A stretch of DNA of 64,000 bases from Oscillospiraceae bacterium (GTDB taxonomy: Bacteria > Bacillota > Clostridia > Oscillospirales > Oscillospiraceae): NCBI GenBank assembly GCA_020025595.1, contig JAHHRV010000004.1, positions 102,564-166,563 of the forward strand, in the 5' to 3' direction. Every line of letters begins with the position of its first letter. Position 1 is the first letter of the stretch. The notes beneath the pieces are model-generated. The model did not search any database. It was not told where the DNA came from and worked only from the letters and a program-made list of their open reading frames with translations. Shown one piece after another: positions 25,083 through 34,100 of the stretch. The position numbers and the translations under genes are program-made.

Positions 25083-26276
25083 TTATCTTCTTTTTGCCAG
25101 AGGCTTGCTCTCATCCTGAGCCAGCAGCAGGTCGGAAATGATGGTGTTGGACACCAAAAATCCCTTCGGCGTAAAATGCCAGCGGCCGTTGTCGCAGCGG
25201 GTCAGATCCAGATCCCTGTTGGTTTCCAGAATTTTTTCCAGCGGTGCAAAGGGGAGCAGATAGCTGGATTCATACTCTTCCTTGTTGATGCCGCCGATGG
25301 TACGCAGGCGCATCATCAGATACTCTCCGGCCCGTTCCCGGATGGGAATTTCGCTGATTTCGCTGACGATCTGACCGCCCTCACGGATTCCATTTACATA
25401 ATCCGTCAGGCTGCGCACATAGGTATAGCGCTTGCCCGCAAAGTCCGAGCTTGCATCCGGGCCGAAACCGATGTACTCCATGCCCATCCAGTATTTGAGA
25501 TTGTGTCTGGAAACCTTGCCCCGCTTGGCAAAGTTGGAAATTTCGTACTGTCGGTAGCCGTGCTCCTTCAGGATGTCCACCATAGCAAGATACATATCCG
25601 CCTGAGTGTCATCATCGGCAAGGTCGGCAAAGTCCTTGTATTCGTAAAGAGGCGTGCCCTCTTCCACCTTCAGGCCGTAGCAGCTGATGTGCTCCGGATT
25701 CAGCTGAAGCACATTTTCCAGCGTATTTGTCCATGCCGTCAGGCTCTGTCCCGGAAGACCGAACATCAGGTCCACGGACACATTCCGGAAGCCCGCCTTG
25801 CGAATGCGGTTGTAGGCCTCCACCGCCTCCTCATAGGTGTGGGGGCGACCGATTTTGCTCAGGATCTCGTTGTCATCGCACTGGATGCCCAGGCTGACCC
25901 GGTTGAAGCCCTCGGCACGCAGGCGCTTGAGCAGGTGACTCTCCACAGAATCGGGATTTGCCTCAAAGGTGATCTCCGCATCACCCGCCACATCAAAGCT
26001 GCGGCGGATTTCCGTCAGAATGGCTGCAAGACCCTCTGCACCGAAAAAGCTGGGGGTGCCGCCGCCAAAATAGATGGTGTCCACATAGTAGTTGGGCGCC
26101 AGAGGGCCGGTTTCCTTAATATGCCGGCAGATCGCATCGAGATAATCGTCGGTCTGCTGTTCATCGTGATTTGCCAGAGAGTAAAAATCGCAGTACTGAC
26201 ATTTGCTCCGGCAAAAGGGCACATGGACATAAATGCCCAGAGGTGTTTTATTCTTATGAGTGGTTAAAAATGCCAT
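25083..26276 (-). CDS. hemW: Radical SAM heme chaperone HemW
   Basis: The 397-residue protein has the radical SAM cluster motif C22-x3-C26-x2-C29 in the HemW context (HVPFCRSKCQYCDFYS), GGGTPSFF, and a C-terminal HemW domain. HemW is a heme-binding chaperone that inserts heme into respiratory enzymes and is often misannotated as oxygen-independent coproporphyrinogen III oxidase. True HemN has an additional Cys in the cluster motif (CxxxCxxCxC); here the residue after C29-D is Phe, which supports HemW. It lies 116 bp downstream of lepA, as in many Firmicutes, and is probably co-transcribed. Confidence 0.9.
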   Translation of the reverse strand: MAFLTTHKNKTPLGIYVHVPFCRSKCQYCDFYSLANHDEQQTDDYLDAICRHIKETGPLAPNYYVDTIYFGGGTPSFFGAEGLAAILTEIRRSFDVAGDAEITFEANPDSVESHLLKRLRAEGFNRVSLGIQCDDNEILSKIGRPHTYEEAVEAYNRIRKAGFRNVSVDLMFGLPGQSLTAWTNTLENVLQLNPEHISCYGLKVEEGTPLYEYKDFADLADDDTQADMYLAMVDILKEHGYRQYEISNFAKRGKVSRHNLKYWMGMEYIGFGPDASSDFAGKRYTYVRSLTDYVNGIREGGQIVSEISEIPIRERAGEYLMMRLRTIGGINKEEYESSYLLPFAPLEKILETNRDLDLTRCDNGRWHFTPKGFLVSNTIISDLLLAQDESKPLAKRR

Positions 26277-26392
26277 AGGTTACCTCCGGTATCCGTGAAA
26301 CGGGAATTTTATCGTTGATTTTGCAATGCACGAACGATACCGAGCTGCACCCCGGGTGCAGCAGTTCATGGCCTGGTCCGTTACGAAAAAGA

Positions 26393-28201
26393 TCAGTCTT
26401 CGTCCAGCTTGAGCACTGCCATAAAGGCTTCAGACGGAACGGAAACGGTACCGAAGGTACGCATCCGCTTCTTGCCCTCTTTCTGCTTCTCCAGCAGCTT
26501 CTTCTTACGAGTGATATCGCCGCCGTAGCACTTTGCCAGAACATCCTTACGCACGGCCTTGATAGTCTCACGGGCAATGATCTTGCCGCCGACGGCTGCC
26601 TGAACGGGGATTTCAAACTGAGCGCGGGGGATGTTGTCCTTCAGCTTTTCACAGATCTTCCGGGCACGGGCATAGGCATTGTCGGAAAACAGGATGAAGC
26701 TCAGCGCATCCACCACATCGCCGTTGAGCATGATGTCAAGCTTCACCAGCTTGGATTCCCGATAGCCCAGGAATTCATAGTCCAGAGAGCCGTAGCCACG
26801 GGTCCGGGACTTGAGTGCATCAAAGAAGTCGTAGATGATTTCGTTCAGAGGCATATGGTAGTGCAGCTCCACACGGCTGGCATCCAGATACACCATATCC
26901 TTGAATTCGCCACGGCGGGAGGTCGCCAGCTCCATCATGTTGCCAACATATTCCTGAGGGCCGATGAGGCTGACCTTGACAAAGGGCTCCTCTGCGCAGG
27001 CAATTTCCATGGGGTCGGGGTAGTCCAGGGGGTTATCCACCATCAAAACCGTGCCGTCGGTCTTGGTGACCCGGTAAACGACATTGGGCGCGGTGGTGAT
27101 CAGATCCAGATTGTATTCACGCTCCAGACGCTCCTGAATGATCTCCATATGCAGCAGACCCAAAAATCCGCAACGGAAACCAAAGCCCAAAGCAATGGAG
27201 CTTTCCGGCTCGTAGGTCATGGATGCATCGTTCAGCTTCAGCTTCTCCAGAGCATCCCGCAGATCCTGATATTTTGCGCCGTCTGCCGGATACACACCGG
27301 AATAGACCATGGGCTGGACGCTGCGGTAGCCGGGCAGCGCCTCGGCAGCGGGATTGTCAACGGAAGTAATGGTGTCACCCACGCGGGTGTCGCCCACATT
27401 CTTAATGGATGCGGTCACATAGCCGACTTCGCCTGCGCCGATGGAATCTCTGGGGGTCAGGCCCAGGGGATTCATCACGCCCACTTCCACGATCTTGTAT
27501 TCTGCACCGGTAGCCATCATGCGGATATCCATGCCGGCACGCAGCGTGCCCTCTTTCACACGGATATAGACGATGACACCCCGGTAGGAATCGTACTGGC
27601 TGTCAAAAATCAGCGCCTGAACGGGAGCCTCCCGGTCGCCAGAGGGAGCGGGAACATCCTTTACGATCATTTCCAGAACGGAATGGATATTGATGCCGTT
27701 TTTGGCAGAAATCTCGGGAGCATCCTCGGCAGGAATGCCGATGATATCCTCCACCTCGGCCTTCACTTCGGCAGGACGGGCAGAGGGCAGGTCGATTTTG
27801 TTGATGACCGGCAGAACCTCCAGACCTGCGTCGATGGCAAGGTAGGTGTTTGCAAGGGTCTGGGCCTCGACGCCCTGGCTGGCATCCACAACCAGCACAG
27901 CACCCTCGCAGGCAGCAAGAGAGCGGGATACTTCATAGTTAAAGTCCACATGACCCGGAGTATCGATCAGGTTCAGGGCATAGTGCTCGCCGTCGTCAGC
28001 GGTATAGTCCAGCTGCACGGCTCTTGCCTTGATGGTGATGCCGCGCTCACGCTCCAGATCCATGGAGTCCAGGATCTGGGCCTCCATTTCGCGCTGGCTG
28101 ATGGCGTTGCACTCCTCCAGCAGCCGGTCTGCCAGAGTGGACTTGCCGTGGTCAATGTGGGCAATGATGGAAAAATTACGAATTTTTGACAGTTCCGTCA
28201 T
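26393..28201 (-). CDS. lepA: Elongation factor 4 (LepA)
   Basis: A 602-residue translational GTPase with G1 AHIDHGKSTLADRLL, switch II DTPGHVDF, G4 NKIDLPSA, and the LepA-specific C-terminal domain rich in Lys/Arg (GGDITRKKKLLEKQKEGKKRM). EF4 acts on stalled ribosomes and influences initiation and back-translocation. The ATG at 28201 (TELSKIRNFS) has GAGGTG upstream and gives the conserved N-terminus. Confidence 0.97.
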   Translation of the reverse strand: MTELSKIRNFSIIAHIDHGKSTLADRLLEECNAISQREMEAQILDSMDLERERGITIKARAVQLDYTADDGEHYALNLIDTPGHVDFNYEVSRSLAACEGAVLVVDASQGVEAQTLANTYLAIDAGLEVLPVINKIDLPSARPAEVKAEVEDIIGIPAEDAPEISAKNGINIHSVLEMIVKDVPAPSGDREAPVQALIFDSQYDSYRGVIVYIRVKEGTLRAGMDIRMMATGAEYKIVEVGVMNPLGLTPRDSIGAGEVGYVTASIKNVGDTRVGDTITSVDNPAAEALPGYRSVQPMVYSGVYPADGAKYQDLRDALEKLKLNDASMTYEPESSIALGFGFRCGFLGLLHMEIIQERLEREYNLDLITTAPNVVYRVTKTDGTVLMVDNPLDYPDPMEIACAEEPFVKVSLIGPQEYVGNMMELATSRRGEFKDMVYLDASRVELHYHMPLNEIIYDFFDALKSRTRGYGSLDYEFLGYRESKLVKLDIMLNGDVVDALSFILFSDNAYARARKICEKLKDNIPRAQFEIPVQAAVGGKIIARETIKAVRKDVLAKCYGGDITRKKKLLEKQKEGKKRMRTFGTVSVPSEAFMAVLKLDED

Positions 28202-28229
28202 AATACACCTCATGCGTAATGTGATATCC

Positions 28230-28260
28230 GGAGATAATCGGACAATATTTGCTTATCTCC
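28230..28260 (-). promoter_or_regulatory. Stem-loop in the lepA leader
   Basis: Inverted repeat GGAGATAA ... TTATCTCC, 8-bp arms with a 15-nt loop, between the lepA promoter and start codon. Function unknown. Confidence 0.45.
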
Positions 28261-28287
28261 AAATGAAAATACTCATACTTACTTCAT

Positions 28288-28315
28288 TTTATATAGTATA
28301 TCGGACTTTTGTCAA
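28288..28315 (-). promoter_or_regulatory. Promoter of lepA
   Basis: On the minus strand perfect TTGACA (28310-28315), 16-bp spacer and TATAAA (28288-28293), about 90 bp upstream of the ATG. Confidence 0.75.
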
Positions 28316-28411
28316 AAAGTAAACTGTATGTTTTGAAAAGATGCGGGGATACTGGTTTTGAAAGAAAAAAGGCGAAATGTGAAAAAATCAAAAATTTTTC
28401 TCGAAAAACCC

Positions 28412-28440
28412 TTGCCGAAAACGAGAAAACAGGTTATAGT
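28412..28440 (+). promoter_or_regulatory. Promoter of rpoD
   Basis: TTGCCG (28412-28417), 17-bp spacer and TATAGT (28435-28440), 45 bp upstream of the rpoD ATG. Confidence 0.7.
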
Positions 28441-28484
28441 CTACCCGGAAATAAGCGATTTGAGAAAAAAACGAGGAGAGAGTC

Positions 28485-29633
28485 ATGGCTAACGAAAAAA
28501 AGACCCATAAATCCAATGAAGAGCTGTACACCGCCCTGCAGAATCTGATTGCCAAAGGCAAGAAAGACGGCATGATCCGTGCTGCCGATCTGAACGCCCA
28601 TCTGGAGAAGATGGACCTGAGCCCTGAGCGGATCGAAGATATCTACGATAAGTTCGAGGCAATGAACATTCAGATCGTGTCTTCTGAACTGGATCTGGAT
28701 ATGGACGATTCTCTGGATCTGGATGTAAACGGCGATGTGGATATCGATCTGTCCGGTCTTGAGGAAGAAGATTTGATTGACCCGGTGGATCTGGCTGCAG
28801 AATACAACCTGGACGACCCCGTCCGTATGTATCTGAAGGAAATCGGTCAGGTAAAGCTGCTCTCTGCCGAAGAAGAAGTGGAGCTGGCCAAGCGGGTTTC
28901 CGAAGGCGATCAGTACGCAAAGAACAAGCTGACTGAGGCAAACCTGAGACTGGTTGTCTCCATTGCAAAGAAGTATTCCGGCCGTGGTCTGCACATTCTG
29001 GATCTGATCCAGGAGGGCAACACCGGTCTGATCCGCGCAGTTGACAAGTTCGACTGGACAAAGGGAAATAAATTCTCTACATATGCAACCTGGTGGATCC
29101 GGCAGGCCATCACCCGTGCCATCGCCGACCAGGCCCGTACCATCCGTGTACCCGTGCATATGGTTGAGGTCATCAATAAGGCTACCCGCTGCAACCGAAA
29201 GCTGGTTCAGGAGCTGGGCCGTGAGCCTACCCCCGAGGAGATCGCAAAGGAGCTGAATATGCCCGTTGAGAAGATCATCGAGGCTAACCGCACCGCTGCT
29301 GATACCCTGAGTCTGGATACCCCCGTAGGTGACGAAGAGGATACCTCCATCGGCTCCTTCGTGGAAGACGAGCACACCCCCGGACCTGCTGATGCCACCT
29401 CCAACGCACTGCTGGCAGAGGCTCTGAAGGAGATTCTGGACACCCTGACCGAGCGTGAAGCAGATGTTCTGAAGATGCGTTTCGGTATGTACGACGGCAG
29501 AACCCACACTCTGGAAGAAGTGGGTCAGATCTTCGGCGTTACCCGTGAGCGTATCCGTCAGATCGAGAATAAAGCAATCCGCAAGCTCCGCCACCCCAGC
29601 AGAGCAAAGAAGATCAAAGACTTTTACTGCTAA
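28485..29633 (+). CDS. rpoD: RNA polymerase primary sigma factor RpoD (SigA)
   Basis: The 382-residue housekeeping sigma factor has a short acidic N-terminal region 1.1 (about 1-105), region 1.2 (DPVRMYLKEIGQVKLL), region 2 with the -10-melting stretch FSTYATWWIRQAITRAI, region 3, and region 4 with the -35 helix-turn-helix GVTRERIRQIENKAIRKLR. The length is normal for Firmicute SigA. The ATG has GAGGAGAG upstream. The usual neighbour dnaG is absent; rpoD is monocistronic behind its own promoter and terminator. A diverged copy of its last 18 codons plus terminator follows 163 bp downstream. Confidence 0.97.
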   Translation: MANEKKTHKSNEELYTALQNLIAKGKKDGMIRAADLNAHLEKMDLSPERIEDIYDKFEAMNIQIVSSELDLDMDDSLDLDVNGDVDIDLSGLEEEDLIDPVDLAAEYNLDDPVRMYLKEIGQVKLLSAEEEVELAKRVSEGDQYAKNKLTEANLRLVVSIAKKYSGRGLHILDLIQEGNTGLIRAVDKFDWTKGNKFSTYATWWIRQAITRAIADQARTIRVPVHMVEVINKATRCNRKLVQELGREPTPEEIAKELNMPVEKIIEANRTAADTLSLDTPVGDEEDTSIGSFVEDEHTPGPADATSNALLAEALKEILDTLTEREADVLKMRFGMYDGRTHTLEEVGQIFGVTRERIRQIENKAIRKLRHPSRAKKIKDFYC

Positions 29634-29639
29634 TTATAT

Positions 29640-29670
29640 CCCCCGGTGTTTCTTCACCGGGGGATTTTTG
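29640..29670 (+). terminator. Intrinsic terminator of rpoD
   Basis: Arms CCCCCGGTG and CACCGGGGG around TTTCTT, followed by ATTTTTG, 7 bp after the stop. Confidence 0.88.
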
Positions 29671-29737
29671 CTTGCGGATTTACGGAATACCTGCCACAGG
29701 CAGGTATCTTATTTCTGATTCGCTGCGCGGAGCACCA

Positions 29738-29796
29738 CAATCCGCAAGCTCCGCCACCCCAGCAGAGCTAAGAAGATCAAGGATTTTTACTGCTGA
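29738..29796 (+). pseudogene. Remnant of a second rpoD 3' end
   Basis: This stretch repeats rpoD 29575-29633 at an offset of 163 bp and still reads as the last 18 RpoD codons plus a stop. The four differing codons, including the stop, are all silent: GCA/GCT, AAA/AAG, GAC/GAT, TAA/TGA. Similarity continues through a second terminator to about 29843. No upstream sigma sequence is attached. It looks like the surviving 3' end of a paralog or of a recombined allele rather than a fresh tandem duplication. Confidence 0.85.
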
Positions 29797-29803
29797 TTCC
29801 TTT

Positions 29804-29832
29804 CCCCCCGGTGTCTTTCACCGGGGGGTTTC
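29804..29832 (+). terminator. Second copy of the rpoD-type terminator
   Basis: Arms CCCCCCGGTG and CACCGGGGGG, followed by TTTCC; a diverged repeat of the rpoD terminator. Between the two copies, a 9-bp hairpin (29687-29707) is also present. No gene is seen in 29634-30106. Confidence 0.7.
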
Positions 29833-29893
29833 CTTGCGGATTTTTGGTAAGCAAATCATCCAAAATTCGCCCAACATATTTTATACATTTTTA

Positions 29894-29922
29894 TTGATTC
29901 GACTATTTATCTATGTTATAAT
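29894..29922 (+). promoter_or_regulatory. Promoter of the small membrane-protein pair
   Basis: TTGATT (29894-29899), 17-bp spacer and perfect TATAAT (29917-29922); the leader to the ATG at 30107 is about 180 nt. Confidence 0.75.
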
Positions 29923-30106
29923 GTGGAAAATCAATTAGCTCTGCATTCCCTTATGAGTTGTTTTTTCTTGTCTAAATCTAGACTCGCATTCCCTTTTTTC
30001 TGTAATAGTGGCTTGAATAATTGGCACACATATGTTTTTGTATTGTTCCCTGTCATATTTGAAAATCTTTATGACCGGGTTCAAAAATAGAAAGGAGAGA
30101 TTGGTT

Positions 30107-30484
30107 ATGAGCGAAGAAGTAACCACTCAGCAGCAGGAAACAGGTTCGGAAAAGAATGTAATGGCGTGCCTCGCATTCTGTCCGGCACTGTTTTTCATTC
30201 CCTTCTTGACCAATGATGCCAAGAACAATGAAGTAGCACAAAACAGCATGAATCAGGGCTTGCTTGGCCTGATTGTACTGATCTGTGTAAACCTGTTGAA
30301 TACTGTGGTTGGATTACTGCCATACAGCATTATGCGCATTGCTAATATCATTATTGTGGTATTGTCCCTGTGCATTCTTGGGCTGATTATTGTAGGCATG
30401 GTTCGTGCATACAATAATAAGATTTTCAAGTTACCGATCATCGGCAACATTGATATCTTCAAAAAAATCAAGGGCGAAAACTAA
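30107..30484 (+). CDS. Small membrane protein, DUF4870/Tic20-like
   Basis: A 125-residue protein with a hydrophilic N-terminus (about 1-16), a short hydrophobic segment ending in FFIPFLTNDAKNNEVAQNSMNQG, and two to three further membrane helices, ending in a charged tail. The pattern of a hydrophobic segment, a polar turn with Asn/Gln/His-like positions before NQG, and two more helices resembles DUF4870/Tic20-like proteins, whose function is unknown. GAAAGGAGAG precedes the ATG. Base composition is more AT-rich than in the neighbouring housekeeping genes. It forms a pair with the next gene. Confidence 0.75.
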   Translation: MSEEVTTQQQETGSEKNVMACLAFCPALFFIPFLTNDAKNNEVAQNSMNQGLLGLIVLICVNLLNTVVGLLPYSIMRIANIIIVVLSLCILGLIIVGMVRAYNNKIFKLPIIGNIDIFKKIKGEN

Positions 30485-30521
30485 GCAGCAATTTGTTTTA
30501 AACAGGGAAGGACGATTTATT

Positions 30522-30917
30522 ATGCAAAACAAAAAGATTAATACCTCTATCTTGTTGAGCGTTTCATTTCTTGCAGCAGCTCTGGGCTCTACCATTGTCT
30601 GTGCATTGTGCATGGCTATGATCCTGTTCCTTTGCGAAGATAAAACTCATGCAGCACAAAGTGTAGAAGCTGTGGTGCTGTCTCTTGTGTCCAGTGTGGT
30701 TTCCCGTGTAATTGGTGTTATCACTATGATGGTTGGTCTGATTCCCGGCTACATTTTCTCATCTATTGTGGGCTCCATCACCGGTATCATCACCAGCCTG
30801 GTCAGCCTTGCAGTATTTGTTATCGGAATTATGGCTGCTCTGAAGGCTCTGAAAAATGAGAAAGTCAATATTCCCGTAATTTCCGGCAAGTTTGACGGAA
30901 TCTTCACCGAAGAGTAA
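30522..30917 (+). CDS. Small membrane protein of unknown function
   Basis: A 131-residue protein with three to four hydrophobic segments (about 10-38, 45-80, 80-110) and a C-terminus VNIPVISGKFDGIFTEE that resembles the end of the preceding protein (KLPIIGNIDIFKK), so the two may be related or interact. GGAAGGA lies upstream of the ATG. The gene starts 37 bp after its partner and a strong terminator follows, suggesting a two-gene operon. No family was recognised with certainty. Confidence 0.75.
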   Translation: MQNKKINTSILLSVSFLAAALGSTIVCALCMAMILFLCEDKTHAAQSVEAVVLSLVSSVVSRVIGVITMMVGLIPGYIFSSIVGSITGIITSLVSLAVFVIGIMAALKALKNEKVNIPVISGKFDGIFTEE

Positions 30918-31021
30918 TTAACCGTCTTGTGTGCGTTCTATCCAACGCAGCAGCACATCTACGGAAATTGCCTTTCTTCATGTGTCAGTAGTTTTTGCTG
31001 ATTGATATCTCTTAAATTTCC

Positions 31022-31055
31022 AAACCCCCACCGACAGCAATCGGTGGGGGTTTTT
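31022..31055 (+). terminator. Intrinsic terminator of the small membrane-protein operon
   Basis: Arms CCCCCACCGA and TCGGTGGGGG around CAGCAA, followed by T5. Confidence 0.9.
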
Positions 31056-31082
31056 GTGTCCGAAATACTGATTCTCAGGCAT

Positions 31083-31119
31083 AAAAAAACTCCCTGAGGC
31101 GTTTAGGCCCCAGAGAGTT
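31083..31119 (-). terminator. Intrinsic terminator of the sialidase gene
   Basis: Imperfect stem (AACTC, then CTG/GG pairs) beginning 8 bp past the sialidase stop, followed by seven T residues on the minus strand. Confidence 0.75.
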
Positions 31120-31127
31120 CGTTTTAT

Positions 31128-34100
31128 TTAGCCGTTATGCTTCTTCTTTTTGAAGGAATACACGGTTCCGGCAATTGCAGCTGCGCTCACAAGAAGCAGT
31201 GTGCCCCAAAGGACAGCATTGCTGTTATCTCCTGTGTTCGGCTTGTTTCCGTTCGGTTTTACAGGCTTGCCGGGCGTTGTCGGATTACTGGGTTTAGTCG
31301 GTTCACTGGGCTTGGTCGGATCGCTGGGCTTCGTCGGCTCAGCAGGAACCGAAGCTTCCTTGACAGCGAAGTCTGCACTGCACTCGCCATCCTCAAACAG
31401 CACGGTCACCTTATGTGTTCCCACGGACAGGGTGTCCAGATACGCTGCACCCAGCGTAACAGCAGACTTTTCTGCATCCGCTGTGTAGTCGGATGCATCA
31501 ACCAACACGCCATCCACCTTGATACCGGCGAATTTTGAGAAATCGCCGTTGGTACGGAAGGTCAGAGTGGTTTCTGTACCCTTTGTGAAGGAACCGTCTG
31601 CGCCTTCGATCACCTTATAATCGACGGTTGTTTCTCCGGTTGCAGGAATCTGCTCGGTCTGCTCGTAGCCGCAAACACCGCAGGTGTGAACCTTCGTGCC
31701 GGTCTCGGTTTCGGTAGGCTCCTTGGTGACGGTCCAGTCGCCAAAGCTATGGGCATCAACATCTGTCTTTTCGCCGCATTCGCACTGATGCCAGTGGTTG
31801 GTTTCATCATGAGCCCAGTCTTCGCCAAACACATGGTCATGGGTCACAGTAACACGATAGATCACATCGTCCACCATCACATCAGATGTGCCGATGGCGT
31901 TGCCGGTCAGAGACAGGGTATGAGTCTTGTTCTCTACCTGGTGCGTCACACTCTGAGCAGCTTTGTCTGCCTTTGCAACATGGGCATACTTGCTGCTGCT
32001 ATCAGTAGTGGGCCAGAGAATATAGCTGTCATGCTTGTACTCTGCTGCGATGAGATACAGTCCGCCATCGTGAATCTGATCACGCTTCGTGACCTGAACA
32101 TAGCCGGGCAGTTCTGCACTGGACTTCTCGCCGTTTTCAGCAGGGCGATACAGCTTGAACTTGCACAGCGGGGTCATTTTACCGCCAGCAGAGCTGCCGG
32201 CATCAAATACATTATTGCCATTTCTCCAGAATGCCAGATATCTGTCCTTTGTCTTAACAAAGAAAGTACCGTCCTTCTGCTCCTCAAAGTAGGTGGTGAC
32301 ACTGTGGCTCGAAACGGGGAATCCAAGTTGTCCGCCGGGATTCAGCCAGACCTTAACGCCGCTTGCATCCTTTGTCCAGGCCTGGAAGCCGTCGCCGTCG
32401 GCCTCAAAAATATGAAGGGCTTTCGCCAGAGGTTCCGTTTTTTCGTTGTAGCTGGCATTGGTGCCGGTATGGCACTGACCGCCGGTAACGGTAACACTCT
32501 TGTCGATGGTGGTGATTTTTGCATCCACGATGTTGGGATTGGTGTTGCGCTGGATTTTGTCGCTTTCTACGGCCAGTTCCTTGGTCTGACCGAATTCCAG
32601 AGGTACTTCCTGAATATTGTCGGGCTCAGTGACCTTGACAATGACGGTCACGCCACCCGTTACATAACTGGTCTGACCGACCTTGTTGCCGGTGTAAACC
32701 ACCTTGTCGCCCACTACCTTTGCCGTAGCAATGGTGCTGTCCATCTGGGCCAGCTCCCCCTCGGTGGGCAGGGTCTTAAACTCAAACTTATCCTCCATGG
32801 ACTGGTACAGGGAAACCTTTACACTGCGCTTTCCGTCCACGATTGCAGAAGGAATGATCTCATTCAGTTCAATGTTGCGGTAGGAAGCATGAGTCCAGGT
32901 ATCCTCGTACAGCAGGCCGATGGAACCGTCCTTCAGCTCCGTCAGGCTGGAATAGCCGTAAATCTGACCGGGCTTGTTGACCTCATAGGTGCCGATGAGC
33001 TTCATGGAACGGTCAGCATCATCTTCCAGATTGAATGCATAAATCTTGCCGTTCTCTCTGGCTTTGGAGCCGGTAGATGCGGTAGATACCAAGATCACAG
33101 GCTTGCCGTTGATTTCCTTGGAATAGCGCAGAGCAGAGACCTGATTCATGGTCGTCTTAGGCACGCCCTCTACCTGAACAGGGGGCTGAGCCTTCCATTC
33201 CATGGTGGCAGGATCTCTCTTGTGGTCGGTGTAACGCACCACCTTGTGCTGGTCGCGGCAGAACTGGCGAACGGTGTTTTCGTCGATCTGAACCAGCGTG
33301 CTTTCACTGGAAGTATCGGTGGTTGCATCCTCAGAACGATGCCAGGTATCCTCGCCGGGATTCTTGTAGATAAAGCTGGAACGCTCAGGGGTATGGAGGT
33401 AGCAGGGCAGCATGACCGTACCATCATCCAGGCACAAACCGGCACCGGGGCCGACACCGTAGAAGCGGTGAGTAGCAGGACGCTTTCTGACCATGGGGTT
33501 CATAATGGTGGGGGCAGACCAGGTCTGGCCGTTGTCATTAGAAGTCACCATCCACAGGAAGGTTGCTCTGCGGACGTGCAGGTCTGCGTTGTAGAAGAAC
33601 ACATTCTGCTGAACATACTTACCGCTCCAGTGCTGATTATGGGTTCCCAGCTGCTTGCAGTACATGGGCTGCTTGTCTGCATTGTAGAGGTTATAGTATT
33701 CATCCACATAGTAGGCAGCAGTCTTGGTTTCATCATCTTTTGCAATCAGAGGCGCATAAGCCTTGGTATCGCCCTCAGCACGGGCAAAATCGCCTACATA
33801 GTAGTCATAAGTGCCAGCTTTTCCATCTCTGCTGGTATGAATTGCCATTCTTTCCTGGCCATCAATTACCTCATAGCCGGAGTTCGTGGCTGCGTTGATG
33901 ATAAATGTACCGCCGGAATACAGGTCGGTCATCAGGTAGATTGTGCCGTCCTTGCCCTGAATCATGACCGGATCAATAAATGCAGTGGCGTTGCCCTGGT
34001 TCTTGCCGCCGCCCCAGTACTGGTCAACACTGTCGTTAAAGTAGTTGGGGAAGTTGTACTCCCAGGTCTTGCCGTTGTCCTTGGACACGCTGAACAGGGT

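Noticed and set aside
25083..26276. Assignment as coproporphyrinogen III oxidase HemN
   Set aside because: The cluster motif lacks the extra Cys of HemN, and the lepA neighbourhood is that of HemW.
29672..29938. 88-codon plus-strand frame covering the rpoD remnant
   Set aside because: It reads the remnant in another frame and has no ribosome site; the rpoD frame is the informative one.
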